Assembly: GCF_030504955.1 (NCBI RefSeq)
Contig: NZ_JAUKTR010000004.1
Coordinates: 124,001 to 188,000, forward strand
DNA: 64,000 bases
Source: Peiella sedimenti
GTDB taxonomy: Bacteria; Pseudomonadota; Alphaproteobacteria; Caulobacterales; Caulobacteraceae
Direction of reading: 5' to 3'
Shown here: one piece after another, positions 42,118 to 51,084 of the stretch
Layout: the number at the start of each line of letters is the position of its first letter
Position numbering within the stretch: position 1 is the stretch's first letter
Program-made: the position numbers and the translations under genes
Notes under the pieces: generated by a model
Told to the model about the DNA's origin: nothing
Database searches by the model: none
What the model saw: the letters and a program-made list of their open reading frames with translations, nothing else

Positions 42118-43004
42118 TCGTCCGACTGGGGGCCCGCGGCGGCGCGGTTCACCGTCAGCATGACCGGTTGGCAGCGCGGATCAGCGCCATAGTACTTCCC
42201 ACTCGGCTGGGCCGCTCCGTTACCTTGCCCCTGGGTTGCGGGGATGGCGCCGACCGCGCCGAGGTCGGGAACGGTTCCAACGCCGCCAGTGCCGCTGCCT
42301 CGGCGGCCGCAACCGCTCTGCCTGAGGATTGCGACCGTCCAGTCGAAGCGGCGACCCTCCAGGGGCTGACCGTTCGCGCTGGCGACGCGAGCCTCAGCCA
42401 TGGCCTCGTTCGCCGCTTCGGCGAAGCGTTCGGTAGCGCCGCCGTCGAGGTTGCGCAGCTGGCAGTCCAGGTCGCCGTCGGCCTGAGCCATGCAGCTGAA
42501 GCTGGCGGCGAAGGTCGCACCCTGCGGCTGGCCGGACATGTCCCAACGCTCGGACATCTCCGGGCGACGCACCCACCGCAGGCCGGCCTCGCTCGGCTGG
42601 TAGCGGTCGGGCAGAACCCGCCCCGCCCAGTTGCCGAAGCGAACGGTGTAGCGGAACGTCCGGCCGGCGGGCGAGCCGCCGTCCACCGCGCGGACGCTGG
42701 CCCGCTCCAACAGCTGCTCGCCGGCCGTAACCCAGCGGGCCTCGAGATCAGCGGCGTTCAGCGCCGTACAGTCGAGAGCGCCCCGCTCGTCCGGCGTGCA
42801 GGCAAGGTCGACGCTTTCCCGGCCCAATGGAGCGTTCAGAGCCACGCGCCCAGCCACGTTGCGCCCGAAGAGGCGCTGCATGTGCCGAAGAGATGGCATG
42901 CGCCGCCACTCAAGCCCGACCCGATCGTAGGTCGGAAGTTCGGCGGCGGCCGGCTGGGCGGCGGCTCCGATCAGGCTCATGACGGCGGCGGATACGATCA
43001 GCAT
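42114..43004 (-). CDS. Secreted two-domain protein, paralogue B
   Basis: This 296-residue protein has a signal peptide (LIVSAAVMSLIGAAAQPAAA) and GGAGG seven bases before ATG. It shows the same two halves as paralogues A and C, with Cys pairs LACTPDERGALDC and SFSCMAQADGDLDC and the phrase AVDGGSPAGRTF. It ends GADPRCQPVMLTVN plus an acidic tail. Unlike A and C it lacks the GDDQNRGN linker and has a shorter Gly-rich one. It sits 34 bases downstream of paralogue C, so B and C may be cotranscribed. Function unknown. Confidence 0.75.
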   Translation of the reverse strand: MLIVSAAVMSLIGAAAQPAAAELPTYDRVGLEWRRMPSLRHMQRLFGRNVAGRVALNAPLGRESVDLACTPDERGALDCTALNAADLEARWVTAGEQLLERASVRAVDGGSPAGRTFRYTVRFGNWAGRVLPDRYQPSEAGLRWVRRPEMSERWDMSGQPQGATFAASFSCMAQADGDLDCQLRNLDGGATERFAEAANEAMAEARVASANGQPLEGRRFDWTVAILRQSGCGRRGSGTGGVGTVPDLGAVGAIPATQGQGNGAAQPSGKYYGADPRCQPVMLTVNRAAAGPQSDD

Positions 43005-43038
43005 GAGAGCCCTCCGTTTTTCTGCCAGGCTTTGACTG

Positions 43039-43950
43039 CTAGTCGTCCGATCGCGGGCCCGCTGCGGGCTGGTTCACCGTCAGCATGACCGGCTGGCAGC
43101 GCGGATCGCCGCCCACACGATAGTCCGGCAGGCTGCCGCTCGCCCCCACGGCCTGCACTGGGCCTGCCCCCCCATCGGTGAAGACGTTGCCGCGGTTCTG
43201 ATCGTCGCCTGACACGAACCGGCCGTAGCCGCTGGCGGCGCCCGCGCCGCAGTTGCCCTGACGCATGATGGCGACGGTCCAGTCGAACTGTCGTCCTTCG
43301 ACCGGACGACGGTCGGCGCTGGTCACGCGGGCCTCGGCCATGGCTTCGGCCGCGGCCTCACCGAACTCGGCTGTGGCTCCGCCTTCGAGGCCTCGAAGCT
43401 GGCATTGCAGTCCACCGTCGGCATTCGTCGCGCAGGTGAAGTTGGCGGCGTAGGTGGCTCCGGCGGGCTGGCCGAGCATGCCCCAGCGTTCGGACATCTC
43501 CGGACGACGCGTCCAGCGCAGACCGGCTTCGACTGGATGGAAACGGTCAGGCAAGGCTCTCGAGGTCCAGTTCCCGAACCGAACCGTGTAACCAAAGGTT
43601 CGGCCCGCGGGTGAGCCGCCGTCGACAGCGCGAACACTGGCGCGCTCCATCAGCTGCTCCCCTGCAGAAACCCACCGGGGCTCGAGCTCGGCAGCGTTCA
43701 GCACGGTGCAGTCCAGTTCGCCACGAGCGTCTGGCGTACAGGCCAGCTCGACGGAATAGCGGTTCAGGCTGGCGCTGGCGGCCACCCGCCCGGCGACGTT
43801 GCGCCCGTACAGGCGCTGCATGTGGCGCAGGGAGGGCATGCGCTGCCATTGAAGCCCAACCTGGTCATAGGTCGGAAGCTGTTGGGCCGCGACGCCGCCA
43901 GCAGGGGCCAAGGCCGCCAGGATAGCGAAGACAGAGAGGCAGCGCGTCAT
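43039..43950 (-). CDS. Secreted two-domain protein, paralogue C
   Basis: This 303-residue protein has a signal peptide (TRCLSVFAILAALAPAGGVAAQ). The start at 43950 follows GGAG and is preferred to one 16 codons upstream. It is very close to paralogue B in the N-terminal half (PSLRHMQRLYGRNVAGRVA) and to A in the linker (GYGRFVSGDDQNRGNVFTDG). So the three arose by duplication with some mixing or loss. Both halves carry the paired Cys and the closing GGDPRCQPVMLTVN is kept. Function unknown. Confidence 0.75.
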   Translation of the reverse strand: MTRCLSVFAILAALAPAGGVAAQQLPTYDQVGLQWQRMPSLRHMQRLYGRNVAGRVAASASLNRYSVELACTPDARGELDCTVLNAAELEPRWVSAGEQLMERASVRAVDGGSPAGRTFGYTVRFGNWTSRALPDRFHPVEAGLRWTRRPEMSERWGMLGQPAGATYAANFTCATNADGGLQCQLRGLEGGATAEFGEAAAEAMAEARVTSADRRPVEGRQFDWTVAIMRQGNCGAGAASGYGRFVSGDDQNRGNVFTDGGAGPVQAVGASGSLPDYRVGGDPRCQPVMLTVNQPAAGPRSDD

Positions 43951-44107
43951 TGGGAAATCTCCATGCGGCGCGGTGGTCAGATGATGAATTGATTTCACCG
44001 TTGAAATGACCGTCTGTCCACGCCCATGCCTCGAGAGCCGAGAGGCCGGCGATGAACGCGAGGCTCGGTCGGCAAAACCGCCGTTCGGTCAGGCGAATGA
44101 TTTTCGG

Positions 44108-44914
44108 CTAGGGCGCGGCGAGGGCAAGGAGGCTCGCCATCCCTTGCGGAATCAGGGCGCGAACGGGTTGCTCACAGGCGCAAAGGTCCTCCAGCCGATC
44201 CAGGCGAAGCAGGGCCATGGCCGACCCGTCCACGCCGTTCAACACCTGACCGGCGCGCAGCTCTCCTGATAGAACTTCACTGCCGAAAGGCGGAGGCGGC
44301 CCTTCGAAGGTGATCGGCAGCATGCGCGACTTCACCTGGCCGCGCCGCTTCATGCGGGACGTGGTCTCCTGACCGATGAAGCAGCCCTTCTGGAAGTCGA
44401 TGCCGTTCAGGAGGTCGAAGTTCGCCTCGATGGGATAGGTCTTGTCGTCGGCGTCGCGCCCCGGATCGGGGACTCCCAGGCTCAGGCGATGGCGGGCGTA
44501 GTCCTCTGGACCGGCGTTGTTCGCGGCGTCGCCATAGATGCGTCCACCCAGACCCGGCAGGCGCGGATCGAGGACGCCTTCCGCCCCTTCACCCCAGGTG
44601 GCGAAAACAGGCCGCGGATCGGGCGCGATCTCCACCCGCGAGCGCAGGCGATACAAGGACAGGCGCTGGATCAGGGCCTCGCGCCGGTCGGCCGCCACGT
44701 CGAGAACGAGCGCCTCCGGCTCCGCCAGGATGAAAAGGTCGAACAGCAGTCGCCCCTGGGGCTGCAGCAGGGCGCCGAAACGCAGCTCTCCAGGGGCCAT
44801 GCCGAGGGTCGACTGGCTGAGCAGACCGTGGAGAAAGGCCTCACGATCCGGGCCGGCGACACGGACCAGGGCGCGGTCCGGCAAATGGGCGATCTTGCGG
44901 CTCATGCGGTCCAT
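44108..44914 (-). CDS. ygfZ: Folate-binding YgfZ/GcvT-like protein
   Basis: This 268-residue protein has the YgfZ hallmark GIDFQKGCFIGQETTSRMKR (~172-191), with the conserved KGCxxGQE Cys. It has a GcvT-like N-terminal domain (ALVRVAGPDREAFLHGLLSQ). YgfZ (the bacterial counterpart of eukaryotic IBA57) uses tetrahydrofolate and helps maturation or repair of certain Fe-S proteins. It is divergent from the glycosyltransferase gene with a ~20-35-base gap. Confidence 0.92.
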   Translation of the reverse strand: MDRMSRKIAHLPDRALVRVAGPDREAFLHGLLSQSTLGMAPGELRFGALLQPQGRLLFDLFILAEPEALVLDVAADRREALIQRLSLYRLRSRVEIAPDPRPVFATWGEGAEGVLDPRLPGLGGRIYGDAANNAGPEDYARHRLSLGVPDPGRDADDKTYPIEANFDLLNGIDFQKGCFIGQETTSRMKRRGQVKSRMLPITFEGPPPPFGSEVLSGELRAGQVLNGVDGSAMALLRLDRLEDLCACEQPVRALIPQGMASLLALAAP

Positions 44915-44947
44915 ATGGGTCGGGACAGGCTGATGTATAAGCAGGCC

Positions 44948-45937
44948 ATGGCGGCCGCCTATCCGATTCTCTACATCGCCGAGGCAGATCCCGCCGAGGC
45001 CATCCTCTCATCGGGGCTGCTTAAGCGCCTGCATGACGAGATGCCCAAGGCCAGCTTCACCGTGGTGGGCTCGCCCGAGAGCGCGCCCCTGTTCCGTGAT
45101 GTGCCTCGCTTGGAGCGCCTGCTGGTGCTGCCGCGGGAGACCAAGGCCGAATGGCTGAAGCTGTGGGGCCAGGTGAAGGACCGCCGCTGGTTCCTGGTGG
45201 TCGATCTGCGCGGCTCGAAGATCTCCTCGACGCTTCAGCGCGAGAAGCGCGCGGTCAAGAAGCCGACGGTCCAGGGCGCCGAATCCGAGCACGCGGTTAT
45301 CCGAGCGGCGCGGGCCCTGGGGTTGGAGGACGATCCCCCGGCGCCGCATCTGTTCGTTTCGGAGGAGACGCAAAACCTTGTCGACGAGCTGATCGGCGAA
45401 GCCGGCGACCCGATCATGGCGGTGGGGCCAGGCGTCCAGTGGATCGGGCGGCAATGGCCCTTTGAGCGCTTCACCAAGGTGGCGACGCACCTGCTGGGCG
45501 GGGACGGCCCCATGTGCGGCGGACGGCTGATGATCGTGGGCGGCGAAGCCGAGCGCGATGCGGCCTACACGATCCGCTTCGCCGTGGCGCGCGAGCGGGT
45601 CATCGAGCTGCAGGGCAAGCTGGACCTGCTGCAGACCTGCGCAGCCTTGAGGCGGGCCCGGCTGTTCCTGGGCGCGGACTCGGTCTGGACCCAGCTGGCC
45701 GTGGCGGCGGGCGTTCCTTCGGTCGGCGTCTACGGCCCCTCGGACGAGGCCGTCGTCGGCCCATGGCTCGGGAGGGCCGTGAGGGGGCCGCGGGGGCTGG
45801 CCGACTATCGCCGCATCGACCCTGGTCTGAACCAGGCCATCAACCACATGATGGACGTGCCGATGGAGCCGGTGCTGGACGCCGCCCTCGACCTTCACGC
45901 TCGCACCGAGCCCGTTATGGAGCCGCCCCATGGCTGA
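44948..45937 (+). CDS. Glycosyltransferase family 9 (heptosyltransferase-like)
   Basis: This ~330-residue protein has a GT-B fold with N-terminal ILYIAEADPAEAILSSGLLK and C-terminal LFLGADSVWTQLAVAAGVPSVGVYGPSD (~250), where GT9 enzymes bind the nucleotide sugar. It likely adds heptose or another sugar to lipopolysaccharide core at the inner membrane. Starts at 44933 and 44948 are both possible. The stop overlaps the downstream start by eight bases, so the two genes are coupled though their functions look unrelated. Confidence 0.82.
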   Translation: MAAAYPILYIAEADPAEAILSSGLLKRLHDEMPKASFTVVGSPESAPLFRDVPRLERLLVLPRETKAEWLKLWGQVKDRRWFLVVDLRGSKISSTLQREKRAVKKPTVQGAESEHAVIRAARALGLEDDPPAPHLFVSEETQNLVDELIGEAGDPIMAVGPGVQWIGRQWPFERFTKVATHLLGGDGPMCGGRLMIVGGEAERDAAYTIRFAVARERVIELQGKLDLLQTCAALRRARLFLGADSVWTQLAVAAGVPSVGVYGPSDEAVVGPWLGRAVRGPRGLADYRRIDPGLNQAINHMMDVPMEPVLDAALDLHARTEPVMEPPHG

Positions 45938-47267
45938 GACCTATGACCTGATCGTGCGCGGCGGCGAGGTGGTGAACCACCAGGGCCGCGGACGAGCCGA
46001 TGTGGGCGTGCGCGATGGCAAGATCGTCTTCGTCGGCGACCTGTCTCAGGCCAGCGCCGGGGAAGTGTTCGACGCGACAGGCCTGACGGTGCTGCCGGGC
46101 GTCATCGACACCCAGGTCCATTTCCGGGAGCCAGGGCTCGAGTGGAAGGAAGACCTGGAGAGCGGCAGCCGCGGCGCGGTTCTGGGCGGCGTCACCGCCG
46201 TCTTCGAGATGCCCAACACCAATCCCGGCACCACCGATCCCGACGCCCTGCAGGACAAGCTGGACCGGGCGCTGAACCGCATGTGGTGCGACCACGCCTT
46301 CTATGCCGGCGCCACCGAGGCCAATCCCAAGGTGCTGGCCGAAATGGAGCGCATGCCCGGCTGCTGCGGGGTCAAGATCTTCATGGGGGCGTCCACGGGC
46401 AGCCTGCTGGTCTCGGAGGACGCCGGCTTGGCCGAGGTGCTGCGCCACATCAATCGGCGCGTGGCTGTCCACTCCGAGGACGAGAACCGCCTGAAGTCGC
46501 TGAAAGGCCTGGCGCGCGAGGGCGACTGGACCAGCCACCCGGAGGTTCGCGACGCCGAGGCGGCCATCCTGTGCACCCAGCGGCTGCTGCGGCTGGCGCG
46601 GGCGGCGGGCAAACGCATCCACGTGCTGCACATCACCACGGCCGAGGAGATCGACCTGCTGGCCCAACACAAGGACATCGCCACGGTCGAGACCACGCCC
46701 CAGCACCTGACCCTGACGAGCCCGGACTGCTACGAGCGGCTGAAGGGCCTGGCCCAGATGAACCCGCCGATCCGCGAGGCGCGCCACCGCGACGGCCTGT
46801 GGGCGGGGGTTCAGCAGGGCGTGGTGGACGTGATCGGATCGGACCACGCGCCCCACACGCTGGAGGAAAAGGCCAAGCCTTATCCGGCCTCGCCGTCGGG
46901 CATGCCTGGGGTGCAGACTCTGGTTCCGATCCTGCTCAACCATGTCGCCGAAGGCCGCCTGACGCTGGAGCGCTTCGTCGATCTTACCTCCGCCGGCGCC
47001 CAGCGTGTGTTCGGTCTGGCCGGAAAGGGCCGGATGGCGCGGGGTTATGACGCCGACCTGACCATCGTCGACCTGAAGGCCAAGCGGACCATCCGCCATG
47101 CCGATCAGGCCAACAAGGCAGGCTGGACGCCGTTCGACGGCATGGAGGTCACCGGCTGGCCCATGGCCACGATCGTGCGCGGCAAGGTGGTCATGCGCGA
47201 CGGGGAGCTGGCCGAGGCCGCCCACGGCCGGCCCTGCCGGTTCGTGGAGACGTTGGAGCGGGGCTGA
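45930..47267 (+). CDS. Dihydroorotase-type amidohydrolase with Gln for the first metal His
   Basis: This 445-residue protein matches class I dihydroorotases: DTQVHFREPG (~59), GVKIFMGASTG (~147) with the Lys usually carboxylated, HSEDENRL (~178), LHITTAEE (~232) and GSDHAPHT (~302). The canonical first motif is HxH, but here it is QVH, so one zinc ligand is absent while the others remain. I recall other alphaproteobacterial copies with this change; a second function or altered metal use is possible. pyrB is not adjacent. Confidence 0.85.
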   Translation: MAETYDLIVRGGEVVNHQGRGRADVGVRDGKIVFVGDLSQASAGEVFDATGLTVLPGVIDTQVHFREPGLEWKEDLESGSRGAVLGGVTAVFEMPNTNPGTTDPDALQDKLDRALNRMWCDHAFYAGATEANPKVLAEMERMPGCCGVKIFMGASTGSLLVSEDAGLAEVLRHINRRVAVHSEDENRLKSLKGLAREGDWTSHPEVRDAEAAILCTQRLLRLARAAGKRIHVLHITTAEEIDLLAQHKDIATVETTPQHLTLTSPDCYERLKGLAQMNPPIREARHRDGLWAGVQQGVVDVIGSDHAPHTLEEKAKPYPASPSGMPGVQTLVPILLNHVAEGRLTLERFVDLTSAGAQRVFGLAGKGRMARGYDADLTIVDLKAKRTIRHADQANKAGWTPFDGMEVTGWPMATIVRGKVVMRDGELAEAAHGRPCRFVETLERG

Positions 47268-47311
47268 GCGGCGGGGACTGACCTTTGCAGAGGGGCGCGC
47301 TAGACTGCGGC

Positions 47312-48076
47312 ATGACCCTGAAGCCCATCGACTACGACGACAGCCAGCATCGCAACTATGCACGCGGCAGACCCTTGCACGCCACTGCCGCCGACATGTG
47401 GATGCACGCCTTGGCCGCCCACGCGCCGGACCGCCGCCCGCTGCACGTGCTTGATCTCGGATGCGGCACGGGCAGGTTCAGTCCGATGCTGGCCGAAGTG
47501 TTCGGCAGCGTCACGGGCATCGAACCCTCTGAGCGAATGCGAGAGGCGGCTGGTCGTGAGAACTTCCACCCTCGCGTGCATTATCTGGCTGGCCGGGCCG
47601 AGGCCATCCCGCTGGCCGACGCTTCCGTCGATCTTGTTCTGATGATGCTGTCCTACCACCACGTACGCGACAGGGCGGCGGCCGCCCAGGAGATCGCCCG
47701 TGTGCTCAAGCCGGACGGCCGGCTGTGCATCCGTAGCGTGTTCAGCGACCGCATGCCGGTGATCGACTGGCACCGCTTCTTCCCCAGCGCGGACGCTGTT
47801 GAACGGGCCATGTTCCCCACGACGGACCAGGTGGAGACCGCCTTCGCCCAGGCGGGTCTGCGACCTATGGCGCTGGAGCGCCACCGCGAGCAGATCTCCG
47901 AAAGCTGGGCCGAAACGGCGGCGCGCATGAAGCTGCGGCCGATCTCGACCTTCGAGCACCTGGACGAGGCCGAAATCCTGGCCGGTCAGGCGGCGCTGGA
48001 GGCGTACGCCGCCGCCGAGACGAGCCCGACGCCCCTGTTCATCGACGCCGACCTGATGGTGCTGGCGCGAGGCTGA
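47312..48076 (+). CDS. SAM-dependent methyltransferase (class I)
   Basis: This 254-residue protein has the Rossmann motif I LHVLDLGCGTGRFSPML (~44-60), an acidic end of strand 2 (VTGIEPSERM), motif IV LADASVDLVLMMLSYHHV and ARVLKPDGRLCIRSVF. It resembles UbiE/Methyltransf_11 proteins. Substrate unknown. The start at 47312 is preferred to an upstream one because the usual N-terminus begins there. It runs into fumC tail to tail with seven bases between. Confidence 0.82.
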   Translation: MTLKPIDYDDSQHRNYARGRPLHATAADMWMHALAAHAPDRRPLHVLDLGCGTGRFSPMLAEVFGSVTGIEPSERMREAAGRENFHPRVHYLAGRAEAIPLADASVDLVLMMLSYHHVRDRAAAAQEIARVLKPDGRLCIRSVFSDRMPVIDWHRFFPSADAVERAMFPTTDQVETAFAQAGLRPMALERHREQISESWAETAARMKLRPISTFEHLDEAEILAGQAALEAYAAAETSPTPLFIDADLMVLARG

Positions 48077-48083
48077 AGGACGA

Positions 48084-49487
48084 CTACTCCGGCCCGATCA
48101 TGCGCTCGGGGCGCACCCACTCGTCGAACTCTTCGTTGGTCAGATAGCCGCCGCCGACGGCCTCTTCGCGCAGGGTCGTGCCGTTCTTGTGGGCGGTCTT
48201 GGCGATCTTGGCGCAGGCGTCGTAGCCGAGCTTTCCGTTCAGGGCCGTGACCAGCATCAGGCTGTTCTCGAGGCCGCGCTGGATGTTGTCGCGGCGCGGC
48301 TCGATGCCCACCACGCAGTTGTCGGTGAAGCTGACCGCTGCGTCGGCCATCAGGCGCACCGACTGCAGGAAGTTGTAGGCCATGACCGGGTTGAAGACGT
48401 TCAGCTCGAAGTGGCCCTGGCTGCCGGCGAAGGTCAGGGCGGCGTGGTTGCCGAACACCTGCACGCAGACCTGGGTCAGCGCCTCGCACTGGGTCGGGTT
48501 GACCTTGCCGGGCATGATGGAGGAGCCGGGCTCGTTTTCCGGCAGGGCCAGCTCGCCCAGGCCCGAGCGGGGGCCCGAGCCCAGGAACCGGATGTCGTTG
48601 GCGATCTTGAAGAGCGAGGCGGCCACGGTGTTGATGGCGCCGTGGCTCATGACCATGGCGTCGTGGGCGGCCAGGGCCTCGAACTTGTTGGGGGCGGTGG
48701 TGAACTTCAGGCCGGTGATGGCCGCGATGCGGTCGGCGACCCCCTCGGCGAAGCCCTTGGGAGCGTTGAGGCCCGTGCCCACGGCGGTGCCGCCCTGGGC
48801 CAGCTGCATCAGGTCGGGCAGGGTGCTTTCGATCCGCTCGATCCCTTTGCGCACCTGCTGGACGTAGCCGGAGAACTCCTGGCCGAGGGTCAGGGGGGTC
48901 GCGTCCTGGGTGTGGGTCCGGCCGATCTTGATAATGTCCTTCCAGGCCTCGGCCTTGTCATTCAGCGCATTGCCGAGCTTTTGCAGGGCCGGCAGCAGGC
49001 GGTGGGTCACCTCCTCGGCGCAGGCGATGTGCATGGCCGTGGGATAGGTGTCGTTGGACGACTGGCTCATGTTCACGTGGTCGTTCGGGTGGACCGGCGA
49101 CTTGGAGCCCATCTGGCCGCCCAGCATCTCGATGGCGCGGTTCGAGATCACCTCGTTGGCGTTCATGTTGGACTGGGTGCCCGAGCCGGTCTGCCAGACC
49201 ACCAGCGGGAAGTGGTCGTTGAGCTTGCCCTCGATGACCTCATCGGCGGCCCTGACGATGGCCTGACCGATCGTGGGGTCCAGCTTGCCCAGCGCCATAT
49301 TGGTCTCGGCCGCGGCGCGCTTGACGATCCCCAGGGCCCGGACCACCGGCAGGGGCTGGGTCTCCCAGCCGATCTTGAAGTTGCCGAGGCTGCGCTGGGC
49401 CTGGGCGCCCCAATAGCGGTCGGCGGCCACTTCGATGGGGCCGAAGGTGTCGGTTTCGGTGCGGGTCTTTTGAGGCGTCTTGGTCAT
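48084..49487 (-). CDS. fumC: Fumarate hydratase class II
   Basis: This 467-residue enzyme interconverts fumarate and malate in the TCA cycle. Motifs are [20 protein letters not shown] (N-terminal), [13 protein letters not shown] (~100), [13 protein letters not shown] (~143), [16 protein letters not shown] (~188) and the mobile loop [16 protein letters not shown] (~320). The ATG at 49487 gives the standard length; a much longer frame upstream is chance open sequence at high GC. Iron-free class II enzyme. Confidence 0.97.
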   Translation of the reverse strand: MTKTPQKTRTETDTFGPIEVAADRYWGAQAQRSLGNFKIGWETQPLPVVRALGIVKRAAAETNMALGKLDPTIGQAIVRAADEVIEGKLNDHFPLVVWQTGSGTQSNMNANEVISNRAIEMLGGQMGSKSPVHPNDHVNMSQSSNDTYPTAMHIACAEEVTHRLLPALQKLGNALNDKAEAWKDIIKIGRTHTQDATPLTLGQEFSGYVQQVRKGIERIESTLPDLMQLAQGGTAVGTGLNAPKGFAEGVADRIAAITGLKFTTAPNKFEALAAHDAMVMSHGAINTVAASLFKIANDIRFLGSGPRSGLGELALPENEPGSSIMPGKVNPTQCEALTQVCVQVFGNHAALTFAGSQGHFELNVFNPVMAYNFLQSVRLMADAAVSFTDNCVVGIEPRRDNIQRGLENSLMLVTALNGKLGYDACAKIAKTAHKNGTTLREEAVGGGYLTNEEFDEWVRPERMIGPE

Positions 49488-50141
49488 GGCGCCGGGTCTA
49501 GCGCCGGGTGGGCCCAGGGGCAATGCGGGCGCGCGCAACCGCTCCACGGCCTTTGGGCCTGGAGGTATGGGGAGGATGGGCGGCGCTGGGCCGGAGGCCC
49601 GGAACCGTGGGGTGGAGCCATCCTTTCGGTGCAGGCTCCGGATGTGTTTTCGGCCGCCGGATCGGCGCCGCCCCGGCCGTTTGGACGCGAGCGATCCGTG
49701 TGTCGGCTTCTTCCGCCGGGACCGGGGGCGCCGATCACTTGCGCGCCCCGGTTTGCTCAACCCGGTTCAGCCTTTCCCGGACATCTCAGCCCACGGCGGG
49801 CCGGGCCTTCCAGAAGACCCGGAGCCAGGAGTTTCGCTCCTGGTCCACGGACAGGGACCTGGGTTCGCCGCCGCAAGGCGCAGCCGTCATGCAGCCGCCC
49901 AAGGGTCACCCCATCGCCCGGTCCGCTTACCCCGCACGACCGGCCCCCGCCGCCGCGTCAGGCCCTGGATCCTAAGGCGCCTCCCCATGCGGCGGGGGAC
50001 ACGCACAGCATGGAGGCGCCCGCAGCGGCGTGCGCAAGTTGAGGCCAAGCGCGGCGCGACGCGCTGCAATTCAGGAGGTTGGCGGGCGGCGATGCGGGCG
50101 CAAATCTGCTTCTCTCCAGGGGGGCAGGGGCAGCGGGTCGT
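49488..50141. other. 654-bp region without a recognised gene, with two strong hairpins
   Basis: Long open frames cross this region only because of its GC content and have Pro/Arg/Gly compositions unlike proteins. Two structures stand out: CCAGGAG-TTTCG-CTCCTGG at 49825-49843 and GGCGCCTCC at 49976-49984 pairing with GGAGGCGCC at 50012-50020. I could not match it to 6S RNA, RNase P RNA or SRP RNA. It precedes fumC and follows the DUF4126 gene on the same strand. Confidence 0.4.
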
Positions 50142-50843
50142 TTACGCCGCGCTTCCGGCCGGGGCCGACCGGCCGGCTTCTTCGCGTTTGCGGCGGGCCC
50201 GGCGGCGCAGGGCGCGGGAGATGCGGAACACCACCACGGCCAGGGCGATCAGGACCACCGGGATCAGCACCGGCGCCAGGAAGGCCAGCAGCACGACCAT
50301 GACGGTCAGGACGTCCTCCAGGACGCTGACGAGCGGGTTGGCCAGGCCGGCGCTGGCGCCGGAGGAGGCCATGCGGGCGCCGCCCTGGACCCCGGCGAAG
50401 GCGAGGGCGGTGGGGGCCCCGACAATGACGCCCGCCAGAGCCGCGGCCCCCGGGTCCAGCGCCCAGAAAACCCCGCCCACGGCGATGGCGGCCGCGATGG
50501 GCCGGGCGACCAGGCCGACGGCGTTCAGGCCGTGATCCAGAACCGGGATCTTGTCCGCGGCGAACTCGAGCACCGCCGCCGCACCCAAGCCAAACAGGGC
50601 GATGTCCGACACCAGCCATTCGGCCTGTTCGTTCAACCGGATGCCGAACAGCTCGAACCTGGCCGCCACGCCCAGCAGCAGCATGGGCAGGAAGGTGCGA
50701 AAGCCCGTGGCGCTGGCCAGGCCCAGGCCCAGCAGAATCGGCAGGATCCAGACCTGGAGCGGGCCGGCGGCCTCTCCGGCCTGGTTAGCGGCGGCGGTCC
50801 AGTCCATGAACTGCATCCATTGGGGCCAGTCGAACTCGGGCAT
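50142..50843 (-). CDS. DUF4126 inner-membrane protein
   Basis: This 233-residue protein has about five hydrophobic segments (WILPILLGLGLASATGFRTF, PIAAAIAVGGVFWALD, VLTVMVVLLAFLAPVLIPVV). The phrase GLGLASATGFRTFLPMLLLG (~38) followed by a conserved GVQGGARMASSG stretch matches DUF4126. It ends in a short basic, Ala-rich tail facing the cytoplasm. Function unknown for the family. Confidence 0.8.
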   Translation of the reverse strand: MPEFDWPQWMQFMDWTAAANQAGEAAGPLQVWILPILLGLGLASATGFRTFLPMLLLGVAARFELFGIRLNEQAEWLVSDIALFGLGAAAVLEFAADKIPVLDHGLNAVGLVARPIAAAIAVGGVFWALDPGAAALAGVIVGAPTALAFAGVQGGARMASSGASAGLANPLVSVLEDVLTVMVVLLAFLAPVLIPVVLIALAVVVFRISRALRRRARRKREEAGRSAPAGSAA

Positions 50844-51084
50844 GGCGCGTCATCCTCCCGTCGGGGCGCGATAAGCTTAACAGAGAAAGCAACGCCGTTC
50901 GGCCTGGGTCGTTCGCTTTTTCGAGCTGTGTTCAAGGGCCGAGCGAGAATCGGCACTGTCGAATCGTCGCACTCGCCTGTGGGGATTAAGCGTCGAATAA
51001 GGAAAGCAGCGGCGTTATGATGCTTTCCGGTCATGGTCCGTGAGGGACCCGGCCGTGTTCGCACCTGGGGAGCGAAGAAGCGAA

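Noticed and set aside
48189..50042. 617-residue plus-strand frame antisense to fumC
   Set aside because: It mirrors fumC codons and then runs through Pro/Arg-rich sequence; there are no domains and no ribosome site.
49488..50141. 6S RNA, RNase P RNA or SRP RNA gene
   Set aside because: None of the conserved cores of these RNAs could be recognised on either strand.
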